Assembly (NCBI GenBank): GCA_032622095.1
Contig: CP136062.1
Location: forward strand, 13,729,710-13,793,709
DNA length: 64,000 nucleotides
DNA from: Siphonodentalium dalli
Taxonomy: Eukaryota; Mollusca; Scaphopoda; Gadilida; Siphonodentaliidae
Reading direction: 5' to 3'
Shown here: piece by piece, positions 1 to 14,970 of the stretch
Layout of the letters: every line of letters starts with the position of its first letter
Numbering within the stretch: position 1 is the first letter of the stretch
The notes under the pieces: model-generated
What the model was told of the DNA's origin: nothing
Seen by the model: the letters and a program-made list of their open reading frames with translations, nothing else
Databases searched by the model: none
Translations under genes and position numbers: made by a program

Positions 1-3000
1 TCTATTACAGGTATCACTTCTATTACAGGTATCACTTCTATTACAGGTATCACTTCTATTACAGGTATCACTTCTATTACAGGTATCACTTCTATTTACA
101 GGTATCACTTCTATTACAGGTATCACTTCTATTACAGGTATCACTTCTATTACAGGTATCACTTCTATTACAGGTATCACTTATATTACAGGTATCACTT
201 ATATTACAGGTATCACTTCTATTACAGGTATCACTTCTATTTCAGGTATCACTTCTATTACAGGTATCACTTCTATTACAGGTATCACTTATATTACAGG
301 TATCACTTCTATTACAGGTATCACTTCTATTACAGGTATCACTTCTATTACAGGTATCACTTCTATTACAGGTATCACTTCTATTACAGGTATCACTTCT
401 ATTACAGGTATCACTTATATTACAGGTATCACTTCTATTACAGGTACACTTCTATTACAGGTATCACTTCTATTACAGGTATCACTTCTATTACAGGTAT
501 CACTTCTATTACAGGTATCACTTCTATTACAGGTATCACTTCTATTACAGGTCATCACTTCTATTACAGGTATCACTTCTATTACAGGTATCACTTCTAT
601 TACAGGTATCACTTCTATTACAGGTATCACTTCTATTACAGGTATCACTTCTATTACAGGTATCACTTCTATTACAGGTATCACTTCTATTACAGGTATC
701 ACTTCTATTACAGGTATCACTTCTATTACAGGTACACTTCTAGTACAGGTATCACTTCTATTACAGGTATCACTTCTATTACAGGTATCACTTCTATTAC
801 AGGTATCACTTCTATTACAGGTATCACTTATATTACAGGTATCACTTCTATTACAGGTATCACTTCTATTACAGGTATCACTTATATTACAGTATCACTT
901 ATATCAGGTATCACTTCTATTACAGGTATCACTTCTATTACAGGTATCACTGTCTATTACAGGTATCACTTCTATTACAGGTATCACTTATATTACAGGT
1001 ATCTCTTCTATTACAGGTATCACTTCTATTACAGGTAATCACTTCTATTACAGGTATCACTTATATTACAGGTATCACTTCTATTACAGGTACTCACTTC
1101 TATTACAGGTATCACTTCTATTACAGGTATCACTTCTATTACAGGTATCACTTCTAGTACAGGTATCACTTCTATTACAGGTATCACTTCTATTACAGGT
1201 ATCACTTCTATTACAGGTATCACTTCTATTACAGGTATCACTTCTATTACAGGTATCACTTCTATTACAGGTATCACTTCTATTACAGGTATCACTTCTA
1301 TTACAGGTATCACTTCTATTACAGGTACCACTTCTATTACAGGTACCACTTCTATTACAGGTATCACTTCTAGTACAGGTATCACTTCTAGTACAGGTAT
1401 CACTTCTATTACGGTATCAATTACAGGTATCACTTCTATTACAGGTACCACTTCTATTACAGGTACTCACTTCTATTACAGGTATCACTTCTATTACAGG
1501 TATTACTTCTATTACAGGTACCACTTCTATTACAGGTACCACTTCTATTACAGGTACCACTTCTATTACAGGTACCACTTCTATTACAGGTACCACTTCT
1601 ATTACAGGTATCACTTCTATTACAGGTATCCACTTCTATTACAGGTACCACTTCTATTACAGGTACCACTTCTATGTACAGGTATCACTTCTATTACAGG
1701 TATCACTTCTATTACAGGTATCACTTCTATTACAGGTACACTTCTATTACAGGTATCACTTCTATTACAGGTATCACTTCTATTACAGGTACACTTCTAT
1801 TACAGGTATCACTTCTATTACAGGTATCACTTCTATTACAGGTACACTTCTATTACAGGTATCACTTCTATTACAGGTATCACTTCTATTACAGGTATCA
1901 CTTCTATTACAGGTATCCACTTCTATTACAGGTATCACTTCTATTACAGGTATCCACTTCTATTACAGGATCACTTCTATTACAGGTATCACTTCTATTA
2001 CAGGTATCCACTTCTATTACAGGTATCACTTCTATTACAGGTATCACTTCTATTACAGGTATCACTTCTATTACAGGTATCACTTCTATTACAGGTATCA
2101 CTTCTATTACAGGTATCACTTCTATTACAGGTATCACTTCTATTACAGGTATCACTTCTATTACAGGTATCACTTCTATTACAGGTATCACTTCTATTAC
2201 AGGTATCACTTCTATTACAGGTATCACTTCTATTACAGGTATCACTTCTATTACAGGTATCACTTCTATTACAGGTATCACTTCTATTACAGGTATCACT
2301 TCTATTACAGGTATCACTTCTATTACAGGTACCACTTCTATTACAGGTATCACTTCTATTACAGGTATCACTTCTATTACAGGTATCACTTCTATTACAG
2401 GTATCACTTCTATTACATGTATCACTTCTATTACAGGTATCACTTCTATTACAGGTATCACTTCTATTACAGGTATCACTTCTATTACAGGGTATCACTT
2501 CTATTACAGGTACCACTTCTATTACAGGTATCACTTCTATTACAGGTATCACTTCTATTACAGGTATCACTTCTATTACAGGTATCACTTCTATTACAGG
2601 TATCACTTCTATTACAGGTATCACTTCTATTACAGGTATCACTTCTATTACAGGTATCACTTCTATTACAGGTATCCCTTCTATTACAGGTATCACTTCT
2701 ATTACAGGTATCACTTCTATTACAGGTATCACTTCTATTACAGGTATCACTTCTATTACAGGTATCACTTCTATTACAGGTATCACTTCTATTACAGGTA
2801 TCACTTCTATTACAGGTATCACTTCTATTACAGGTATCACTTCTATTACAGGTACCACTTCTATTACAGGTATCACTTCTATTACAGGTATCACTTCTAT
2901 TACAGGTATCACTTCTATTACAGGTATCACTTCTATTACAGGTATCACTTCTATTACAGGTATCACTTCTATTACAGGTATCACTTCTATTACAGGTATC

Positions 3001-4641
3001 ACTTCTATTACAGGTATCACTTCTATTACAGGTACCACTTCTATTACAGGTACCACTTCTATTACAGGTATCACTTCTATTACAGGTATCACTTCTATTA
3101 CAGGTACCACTTCTATTACAGGTATCACTTCTATTACAGGTATCACTTCTATTACAGGTATCACTTCTATTACAGGTATCACTTCTATTACAGGTATCAC
3201 TTCTATTACAGGTATCACTTCTATTACAGGTATCACTTCTATTACAGGTACCACTTCTATTACAGGTATCACTTCTATTACAGGTATCACTTCTATTACA
3301 GGTATCACTTTTATTACAGGTACCACTTCTATTACAGGTATCACTTCTATTACAGGTATCACTTCTATTACAGGTATCACTTCTATTACAGGTACCACTT
3401 CTATTACAGGTACCACTTCTATTACAGGTACCACTTCTATTACAGGTACCACTTCTATTACAGGTATCACTTCTATTACAGGTATCACTTCTATTACAGG
3501 TACCACTTCTATTACAGTACCACTTCTATACAGGTACCACTTCTATTACAGGTATCACTTCTATTACAGGTATCACTTCTATTACAGGTATCACTTCTAT
3601 TACAGGTATCACTTCTATTACAGGTACACTTCTAGTACAGGTATCACTTCTATTACAGGTATCACTTCTATTACAGGTATCACTTCTATTACAGGTATCA
3701 CTTCTTACGTACACTTCTATTACAGGTATCACTTCTATTACAGGTATCACTTCTATTACAGGTATCACTTCTATTACAGGTATCACTTCTATTACAGGGT
3801 ATCACTTCTATACAGGTACACTTCTATTACAGGTACCACTTCTATTACAGGTATCACTTCTATTACAGGTATCACTTCTATTACAGGTATCACTGTCTAT
3901 TACAGGTATCACTTCTATTACAGGTATCCACTTCTATTACAGGTATCACTTCTATTTACAGGTATCACTTCTATTACAGGTATCACTTCTATTACAGGTA
4001 TCACTTCTATTACAGGTCCTATTACAGGTATCACTTCTATTACAGGTATCACTTCTATTACAGGTATCACTTCTATTACAGGTATCACTTCTATTACAGG
4101 TATCACTTCTATTACAGGTATCACTTCTATTCAGGTATCACTTCTATTACAGGAGCACTTCTAGGTACAGGTATCACTTCTATTTACAGGTATCACTTCT
4201 ATTACAGGTATCACTTCTATTACAGGTATCACTTCTATTACAGGTATCACTTCTATTACAGGTATCACTTCTATTACAGGTATCACTTCTATTACAGGTT
4301 CACTTCTATTACAGGTATCCACTTCTATTACAGGTATCCACTTCTATTACAGGTATCACTTCTATTACAGGTACCACTTCTATTACAGGTATCCACTTCT
4401 ATTACAGGTATCACTTCTATTACAGGTATCACTTCTATTACAGGTAACACTTCTATTACAGGTACCACTTCTATTACAGGTATCACTTCTATTACAGGTA
4501 TCACTTCTATTACAGGTATCACTTCTATTACAGGTATCACTTCTATTACAGGTATCGACTTCTATTACAGGTATCACTTCTATTACAGGTATCACTTTCT
4601 ATTACAGGTACCACTTCTATTACAGGTATCACTTCTATTAC
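1..4641. repeat. 18-bp satellite array, cut by the assembly gap
   Basis: The unit is tctattacaggtatcact, about 257 copies, beginning before the window and ending mid-array at the gap. The commonest variant changes 'ggtatcac' to 'ggtaccac', and these variants cluster (1440-1680, 3000-3500), as expected from local copying. Single-base insertions and deletions ('ggtactcac', 'ggtacact') occur mainly at 890-1980 and 3510-4330, while 2040-2900 is nearly uniform. Because 18 is divisible by three and five of the six frames lack a stop, very long spurious open frames cross it. I see no promoter or flanking gene and read it as non-coding satellite. Confidence 0.97.
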
Positions 4642-4741
4642 NNNNNNNNNNNNNNNNNNNNNNNNNNNNNNNNNNNNNNNNNNNNNNNNNNNNNNNNNNN
4701 NNNNNNNNNNNNNNNNNNNNNNNNNNNNNNNNNNNNNNNNN
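4642..4741. other. assembly gap (100 N)
   Basis: Exactly 100 undetermined bases lie between the 18-bp satellite and the telomeric tract. A round 100 is the usual placeholder for a join of unknown length, so the two sides are separate contigs and their adjacency is not supported by read-through sequence. Confidence 0.97.
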
Positions 4742-7700
4742 ACCCTAACCCTAACCCTAACCCTAACCCTAACCCTAACCCTAACCCTAACCCTAACCCT
4801 AACCCTAACCCTAACCCTAACCCTAACCCTAACCCTAACCCTAACCCTAACCCTAACCCTAACCCTAACCCTAACCCTAACCCTAACCCTAACCCTAACC
4901 CTAACCCTAACCCTAACCCTAACCCTAACCCTAACCCTAACCCTAACCCTAACCCTAACCCTAACCCTAACCCTAACCCTAACCCTAACCCTAACCCTAA
5001 CCCTAACCCTAACCCTAACCCTAACCCTAACCCTAACCCTAACCCTAACCCTAACCCTAACCCTAACCCTAACCCTAACCCTAACCCTAACCCTAACCCT
5101 AACCCTAACCCTAACCCTAACCCTAACCCTAACCCTAACCCTAACCCTAACCCTAACCCTAACCCTAACCCTAACCCTAACCCTAACCCTAACCCTAACC
5201 CTAACCCTAACCCTAACCCTAACCCTAACCCTAACCCTAACCCTAACCCTAACCCTAACCCTAACCCTAACCCTAACCCTAACCCTAACCCTAACCCTAA
5301 CCCTAACCCTAACCCTAACCCTAACCCTAACCCTAACCCTAACCCTAACCCTAACCCTAACCCTAACCCTAACCCTAACCCTAACCCTAACCCTAACCCT
5401 AACCCTAACCCTAACCCTAACCCTAACCCTAACCCTAACCCTAACCCTAACCCTAACCCTAACCCTAACCCTAACCCTAACCCTAACCCTAACCCTAACC
5501 CTAACCCTAACCCTAACCCTAACCCTAACCCTAACCCTAACCCTAACCCTAACCCTAACCCTAACCCTAACCCTAACCCTAACCCTAACCCTAACCCTAA
5601 CCCTAACCCTAACCCTAACCCTAACCCTAACCCTAACCCTAACCCTAACCCTAACCCTAACCCTAACCCTAACCCTAACCCTAACCCTAACCCTAACCCT
5701 AACCCTAACCCTAACCCTAACCCTAACCCTAACCCTAACCCTAACCCTAACCCTAACCCTAACCCTAACCCTAACCCTAACCCTAACCCTAACCCTAACC
5801 CTAACCCTAACCCTAACCCTAACCCTAACCCTAACCCTAACCCTAACCCTAACCCTAACCCTAACCCTAACCCTAACCCTAACCCTAACCCTAACCCTAA
5901 CCCTAACCCTAACCCTAACCCTAACCCTAACCCTAACCCTAACCCTAACCCTAACCCTAACCCTAACCCTAACCCTAACCCTAACCCTAACCCTAACCCT
6001 AACCCTAACCCTAACCCTAACCCTAACCCTAACCCTAACCCTAACCCTAACCCTAACCCTAACCCTAACCCTAACCCTAACCCTAACCCTAACCCTAACC
6101 CTAACCCTAACCCTAACCCTAACCCTAACCCTAACCCTAACCCTAACCCTAACCCTAACCCTAACCCTAACCCTAACCCTAACCCTAACCCTAACCCTAA
6201 CCCTAACCCTAACCCTAACCCTAACCCTAACCCTAACCCTAACCCTAACCCTAACCCTAACCCTAACCCTAACCCTAACCCTAACCCTAACCCTAACCCT
6301 AACCCTAACCCTAACCCTAACCCTAACCCTAACCCTAACCCTAACCCTAACCCTAACCCTAACCCTAACCCTAACCCTAACCCTAACCCTAACCCTAACC
6401 CTAACCCTAACCCTAACCCTAACCCTAACCCTAACCCTAACCCTAACCCTAACCCTAACCCTAACCCTAACCCTAACCCTAACCCTAACCCTAACCCTAA
6501 CCCTAACCCTAACCCTAACCCTAACCCTAACCCTAACCCTAACCCTAACCCTAACCCTAACCCTAACCCTAACCCTAACCCTAACCCTAACCCTAACCCT
6601 AACCCTAACCCTAACCCTAACCCTAACCCTAACCCTAACCCTAACCCTAACCCTAACCCTAACCCTAACCCTAACCCTAACCCTAACCCTAACCCTAACC
6701 CTAACCCTAACCCTAACCCTAACCCTAACCCTAACCCTAACCCTAACCCTAACCCTAACCCTAACCCTAACCCTAACCCTAACCCTAACCCTAACCCTAA
6801 CCCTAACCCTAACCCTAACCCTAACCCTAACCCTAACCCTAACCCTAACCCTAACCCTAACCCTAACCCTAACCCTAACCCTAACCCTAACCCTAACCCT
6901 AACCCTAACCCTAACCCTAACCCTAACCCTAACCCTAACCCTAACCCTAACCCTAACCCTAACCCTAACCCTAACCCTAACCCTAACCCTAACCCTAACC
7001 CTAACCCTAACCCTAACCCTAACCCTAACCCTAACCCTAACCCTAACCCTAACCCTAACCCTAACCCTAACCCTAACCCTAACCCTAACCCTAACCCTAA
7101 CCCTAACCCTAACCCTAACCCTAACCCTAACCCTAACCCTAACCCTAACCCTAACCCTAACCCTAACCCTAACCCTAACCCTAACCCTAACCCTAACCCT
7201 AACCCTAACCCTAACCCTAACCCTAACCCTAACCCTAACCCTAACCCTAACCCTAACCCTAACCCTAACCCTAACCCTAACCCTAACCCTAACCCTAACC
7301 CTAACCCTAACCCTAACCCTAACCCTAACCCTAACCCTAACCCTAACCCTAACCCTAACCCTAACCCTAACCCTAACCCTAACCCTAACCCTAACCCTAA
7401 CCCTAACCCTAACCCTAACCCTAACCCTAACCCTAACCCTAACCCTAACCCTAACCCTAACCCTAACCCTAACCCTAACCCTAACCCTAACCCTAACCCT
7501 AACCCTAACCCTAACCCTAACCCTAACCCTAACCCTAACCCTAACCCTAACCCTAACCCTAACCCTAACCCTAACCCTAACCCTAACCCTAACCCTAACC
7601 CTAACCCTAACCCTAACCCTAACCCTAACCCTAACCCTAACCCTAACCCTAACCCTAACCCTAACCCTAACCCTAACCCTAACCCTAACCCTAACCCTAA

Positions 7701-10700
7701 CCCTAACCCTAACCCTAACCCTAACCCTAACCCTAACCCTAACCCTAACCCTAACCCTAACCCTAACCCTAACCCTAACCCTAACCCTAACCCTAACCCT
7801 AACCCTAACCCTAACCCTAACCCTAACCCTAACCCTAACCCTAACCCTAACCCTAACCCTAACCCTAACCCTAACCCTAACCCTAACCCTAACCCTAACC
7901 CTAACCCTAACCCTAACCCTAACCCTAACCCTAACCCTAACCCTAACCCTAACCCTAACCCTAACCCTAACCCTAACCCTAACCCTAACCCTAACCCTAA
8001 CCCTAACCCTAACCCTAACCCTAACCCTAACCCTAACCCTAACCCTAACCCTAACCCTAACCCTAACCCTAACCCTAACCCTAACCCTAACCCTAACCCT
8101 AACCCTAACCCTAACCCTAACCCTAACCCTAACCCTAACCCTAACCCTAACCCTAACCCTAACCCTAACCCTAACCCTAACCCTAACCCTAACCCTAACC
8201 CTAACCCTAACCCTAACCCTAACCCTAACCCTAACCCTAACCCTAACCCTAACCCTAACCCTAACCCTAACCCTAACCCTAACCCTAACCCTAACCCTAT
8301 CCCTAACCCTAACCCTAACCCTAACCCTAACCCTAACCCTAACCCTAACCCTAACCCTAACCCTAACCCTAACCCTAACCCTAACCCTAACCCTAACCCT
8401 AACCCTAACCCTAACCCTAACCCTAACCCTAACCCTAACCCTAACCCTAACCCTAACCCTAACCCTAACCCTAACCCTAACCCTAACCCTAACCCTAACC
8501 CTAACCCTAACCCTAACCCTAACCCTAACCCTAACCCTAACCCTAACCCTAACCCTAACCCTAACCCTAACCCTAACCCTAACCCTAACCCTAACCCTAA
8601 CCCTAACCCTAACCCTAACCCTAACCCTAACCCTAACCCTAACCCTAACCCTAACCCTAACCCTAACCCTAACCCTAACCCTAACCCTAACCCTAACCCT
8701 AACCCTAACCCTAACCCTAACCCTAACCCTAACCCTAACCCTAACCCTAACCCTAACCCTAACCCTAACCCTAACCCTAACCCTAACCCTAACCCTAACC
8801 CTAACCCTAACCCTAACCCTAACCCTAACCCTAACCCTAACCCTAACCCTAACCCTAACCCTAACCCTAACCCTAACCCTAACCCTAACCCTAACCCTAA
8901 CCCTAACCCTAACCCTAACCCTAACCCTAACCCTAACCCTAACCCTAACCCTAACCCTAACCCTAACCCTAACCCTAACCCTAACCCTAACCCTAACCCT
9001 AACCCTAACCCTAACCCTAACCCTAACCCTAACCCTAACCCTAACCCTAACCCTAACCCTAACCCTAACCCTAACCCTAACCCTAACCCTAACCCTAACC
9101 CTAACCCTAACCCTAACCCTAACCCTAACCCTAACCCTAACCCTAACCCTAACCCTAACCCTAACCCTAACCCTAACCCTAACCCTAACCCTAACCCTAA
9201 CCCTAACCCTAACCCTAACCCTAACCCTAACCCTAACCCTAACCCTAACCCTAACCCTAACCCTAACCCTAACCCTAACCCTAACCCTAACCCTAACCCT
9301 AACCCTAACCCTAACCCTAACCCTAACCCTAACCCTAACCCTAACCCTAACCCTAACCCTAACCCTAACCCTAACCCTAACCCTAACCCTAACCCTAACC
9401 CTAACCCTAACCCTAACCCTAACCCTAACCCTAACCCTAACCCTAACCCTAACCCTAACCCTAACCCTAACCCTAACCCTAACCCTAACCCTAACCCTAA
9501 CCCTAACCCTAACCCTAACCCTAACCCTAACCCTAACCCTAACCCTAACCCTAACCCTAACCCTAACCCTAACCCTAACCCTAACCCTAACCCTAACCCT
9601 AACCCTAACCCTAACCCTAACCCTAACCCTAACCCTAACCCTAACCCTAACCCTAACCCTAACCCTAACCCTAACCCTAACCCTAACCCTAACCCTAACC
9701 CTAACCCTAACCCTAACCCTAACCCTAACCCTAACCCTAACCCTAACCCTAACCCTAACCCTAACCCTAACCCTAACCCTAACCCTAACCCTAACCCTAA
9801 CCCTAACCCTAACCCTAACCCTAACCCTAACCCTAACCCTAACCCTAACCCTAACCCTAACCCTAACCCTAACCCTAACCCTAACCCTAACCCTAACCCT
9901 AACCCTAACCCTAACCCTAACCCTAACCCTAACCCTAACCCTAACCCTAACCCTAACCCTAACCCTAACCCTAACCCTAACCCTAACCCTAACCCTAACC
10001 CTAACCCTAACCCTAACCCTAACCCTAACCCTAACCCTAACCCTAACCCTAACCCTAACCCTAACCCTAACCCTAACCCTAACCCTAACCCTAACCCTAA
10101 CCCTAACCCTAACCCTAACCCTAACCCTAACCCTAACCCTAACCCTAACCCTAACCCTAACCCTAACCCTAACCCTAACCCTAACCCTAACCCTAACCCT
10201 AACCCTAACCCTAACCCTAACCCTAACCCTAACCCTAACCCTAACCCTAACCCTAACCCTAACCCTAACCCTAACCCTAACCCTAACCCTAACCCTAACC
10301 CTAACCCTAACCCTAACCCTAACCCTAACCCTAACCCTAACCCTAACCCTAACCCTAACCCTAACCCTAACCCTAACCCTAACCCTAACCCTAACCCTAA
10401 CCCTAACCCTAACCCTAACCCTAACCCTAACCCTAACCCTAACCCTAACCCTAACCCTAACCCTAACCCTAACCCTAACCCTAACCCTAACCCTAACCCT
10501 AACCCTAACCCTAACCCTAACCCTAACCCTAACCCTAACCCTAACCCTAACCCTAACCCTAACCCTAACCCTAACCCTAACCCTAACCCTAACCCTAACC
10601 CTAACCCTAACCCTAACCCTAACCCTAACCCTAACCCTAACCCTAACCCTAACCCTAACCCTAACCCTAACCCTAACCCTAACCCTAACCCTAACCCTAA

Positions 10701-13700
10701 CCCTAACCCTAACCCTAACCCTAACCCTAACCCTAACCCTAACCCTAACCCTAACCCTAACCCTAACCCTAACCCTAACCCTAACCCTAACCCTAACCCT
10801 AACCCTAACCCTAACCCTAACCCTAACCCTAACCCTAACCCTAACCCTAACCCTAACCCTAACCCTAACCCTAACCCTAACCCTAACCCTAACCCTAACC
10901 CTAACCCTAACCCTAACCCTAACCCTAACCCTAACCCTAACCCTAACCCTAACCCTAACCCTAACCCTAACCCTAACCCTAACCCTAACCCTAACCCTAA
11001 CCCTAACCCTAACCCTAACCCTAACCCTAACCCTAACCCTAACCCTAACCCTAACCCTAACCCTAACCCTAACCCTAACCCTAACCCTAACCCTAACCCT
11101 AACCCTAACCCTAACCCTAACCCTAACCCTAACCCTAACCCTAACCCTAACCCTAACCCTAACCCTAACCCTAACCCTAACCCTAACCCTAACCCTAACC
11201 CTAACCCTAACCCTAACCCTAACCCTAACCCTAACCCTAACCCTAACCCTAACCCTAACCCTAACCCTAACCCTAACCCTAACCCTAACCCTAACCCTAA
11301 CCCTAACCCTAACCCTAACCCTAACCCTAACCCTAACCCTAACCCTAACCCTAACCCTAACCCTAACCCTAACCCTAACCCTAACCCTAACCCTAACCCT
11401 AACCCTAACCCTAACCCTAACCCTAACCCTAACCCTAACCCTAACCCTAACCCTAACCCTAACCCTAACCCTAACCCTAACCCTAACCCTAACCCTAACC
11501 CTAACCCTAACCCTAACCCTAACCCTAACCCTAACCCTAACCCTAACCCTAACCCTAACCCTAACCCTAACCCTAACCCTAACCCTAACCCTAACCCTAA
11601 CCCTAACCCTAACCCTAACCCTAACCCTAACCCTAACCCTAACCCTAACCCTAACCCTAACCCTAACCCTAACCCTAACCCTAACCCTAACCCTAACCCT
11701 AACCCTAACCCTAACCCTAACCCTAACCCTAACCCTAACCCTAACCCTAACCCTAACCCTAACCCTAACCCTAACCCTAACCCTAACCCTAACCCTAACC
11801 CTAACCCTAACCCTAACCCTAACCCTAACCCTAACCCTAACCCTAACCCTAACCCTAACCCTAACCCTAACCCTAACCCTAACCCTAACCCTAACCCTAA
11901 CCCTAACCCTAACCCTAACCCTAACCCTAACCCTAACCCTAACCCTAACCCTAACCCTAACCCTAACCCTAACCCTAACCCTAACCCTAACCCTAACCCT
12001 AACCCTAACCCTAACCCTAACCCTAACCCTAACCCTAACCCTAACCCTAACCCTAACCCTAACCCTAACCCTAACCCTAACCCTAACCCTAACCCTAACC
12101 CTAACCCTAACCCTAACCCTAACCCTAACCCTAACCCTAACCCTAACCCTAACCCTAACCCTAACCCTAACCCTAACCCTAACCCTAACCCTAACCCTAA
12201 CCCTAACCCTAACCCTAACCCTAACCCTAACCCTAACCCTAACCCTAACCCTAACCCTAACCCTAACCCTAACCCTAACCCTAACCCTAACCCTAACCCT
12301 AACCCTAACCCTAACCCTAACCCTAACCCTAACCCTAACCCTAACCCTAACCCTAACCCTAACCCTAACCCTAACCCTAACCCTAACCCTAACCCTAACC
12401 CTAACCCTAACCCTAACCCTAACCCTAACCCTAACCCTAACCCTAACCCTAACCCTAACCCTAACCCTAACCCTAACCCTAACCCTAACCCTAACCCTAA
12501 CCCTAACCCTAACCCTAACCCTAACCCTAACCCTAACCCTAACCCTAACCCTAACCCTAACCCTAACCCTAACCCTAACCCTAACCCTAACCCTAACCCT
12601 AACCCTAACCCTAACCCTAACCCTAACCCTAACCCTAACCCTAACCCTAACCCTAACCCTAACCCTAACCCTAACCCTAACCCTAACCCTAACCCTAACC
12701 CTAACCCTAACCCTAACCCTAACCCTAACCCTAACCCTAACCCTAACCCTAACCCTAACCCTAACCCTAACCCTAACCCTAACCCTAACCCTAACCCTAA
12801 CCCTAACCCTAACCCTAACCCTAACCCTAACCCTAACCCTAACCCTAACCCTAACCCTAACCCTAACCCTAACCCTAACCCTAACCCTAACCCTAACCCT
12901 AACCCTAACCCTAACCCTAACCCTAACCCTAACCCTAACCCTAACCCTAACCCTAACCCTAACCCTAACCCTAACCCTAACCCTAACCCTAACCCTAACC
13001 CTAACCCTAACCCTAACCCTAACCCTAACCCTAACCCTAACCCTAACCCTAACCCTAACCCTAACCCTAACCCTAACCCTAACCCTAACCCTAACCCTAA
13101 CCCTAACCCTAACCCTAACCCTAACCCTAACCCTAACCCTAACCCTAACCCTAACCCTAACCCTAACCCTAACCCTAACCCTAACCCTAACCCTAACCCT
13201 AACCCTAACCCTAACCCTAACCCTAACCCTAACCCTAACCCTAACCCTAACCCTAACCCTAACCCTAACCCTAACCCTAACCCTAACCCTAACCCTAACC
13301 CTAACCCTAACCCTAACCCTAACCCTAACCCTAACCCTAACCCTAACCCTAACCCTAACCCTAACCCTAACCCTAACCCTAACCCTAACCCTAACCCTAA
13401 CCCTAACCCTAACCCTAACCCTAACCCTAACCCTAACCCTAACCCTAACCCTAACCCTAACCCTAACCCTAACCCTAACCCTAACCCTAACCCTAACCCT
13501 AACCCTAACCCTAACCCTAACCCTAACCCTAACCCTAACCCTAACCCTAACCCTAACCCTAACCCTAACCCTAACCCTAACCCTAACCCTAACCCTAACC
13601 CTAACCCTAACCCTAACCCTAACCCTAACCCTAACCCTAACCCTAACCCTAACCCTAACCCTAACCCTAACCCTAACCCTAACCCTAACCCTAACCCTAA

Positions 13701-14970
13701 CCCTAACCCTAACCCTAACCCTAACCCTAACCCTAACCCTAACCCTAACCCTAACCCTAACCCTAACCCTAACCCTAACCCTAACCCTAACCCTAACCCT
13801 AACCCTAACCCTAACCCTAACCCTAACCCTAACCCTAACCCTAACCCTAACCCTAACCCTAACCCTAACCCTAACCCTAACCCTAACCCTAACCCTAACC
13901 CTAACCCTAACCCTAACCCTAACCCTAACCCTAACCCTAACCCTAACCCTAACCCTAACCCTAACCCTAACCCTAACCCTAACCCTAACCCTAACCCTAA
14001 CCCTAACCCTAACCCTAACCCTAACCCTAACCCTAACCCTAACCCTAACCCTAACCCTAACCCTAACCCTAACCCTAACCCTAACCCTAACCCTAACCCT
14101 AACCCTAACCCTAACCCTAACCCTAACCCTAACCCTAACCCTAACCCTAACCCTAACCCTAACCCTAACCCTAACCCTAACCCTAACCCTAACCCTAACC
14201 CTAACCCTAACCCTAACCCTAACCCTAACCCTAACCCTAACCCTAACCCTAACCCTAACCCTAACCCTAACCCTAACCCTAACCCTAACCCTAACCCTAA
14301 CCCTAACCCTAACCCTAACCCTAACCCTAACCCTAACCCTAACCCTAACCCTAACCCTAACCCTAACCCTAACCCTAACCCTAACCCTAACCCTAACCCT
14401 AACCCTAACCCTAACCCTAACCCTAACCCTAACCCTAACCCTAACCCTAACCCTAACCCTAACCCTAACCCTAACCCTAACCCTAACCCTAACCCTAACC
14501 CTAACCCTAACCCTAACCCTAACCCTAACCCTAACCCTAACCCTAACCCTAACCCTAACCCTAACCCTAACCCTAACCCTAACCCTAACCCTAACCCTAA
14601 CCCTAACCCTAACCCTAACCCTAACCCTAACCCTAACCCTAACCCTAACCCTAACCCTAACCCTAACCCTAACCCTAACCCTAACCCTAACCCTAACCCT
14701 AACCCTAACCCTAACCCTAACCCTAACCCTAACCCTAACCCTAACCCTAACCCTAACCCTAACCCTAACCCTAACCCTAACCCTAACCCTAACCCTAACC
14801 CTAACCCTAACCCTAACCCTAACCCTAACCCTAACCCTAACCCTAACCCTAACCCTAACCCTAACCCTAACCCTAACCCTAACCCTAACCCTAACCCTAA
14901 CCCTAACCCTAACCCTAACCCTAACCCTAACCCTAACCCTAACCCTAACCCTAACCCTAACCCTAACCCT
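4742..14970. repeat. telomeric repeat tract (CCCTAA)n
   Basis: About 1,705 head-to-tail CCCTAA units (TTAGGG on the minus strand), the telomere repeat of most animals outside arthropods and nematodes. The C-rich strand reads 5' to 3' on +, so the chromosome end faces left and the chromosome body begins at 14971. I see one substitution, at 8300 (CCCTAT). There is no degenerate zone before the subtelomere; the tract stops abruptly at 'ccctagcgtgc'. Its length is in the range reported for animal telomeres, but assembly may have altered it. Confidence 0.98.

Noticed and set aside
1674-4447. Long frames of 650-676 codons in the 18-bp satellite
   Set aside because: Satellite with unit length divisible by three; frames exist on both strands and are broken by indels without constraint.
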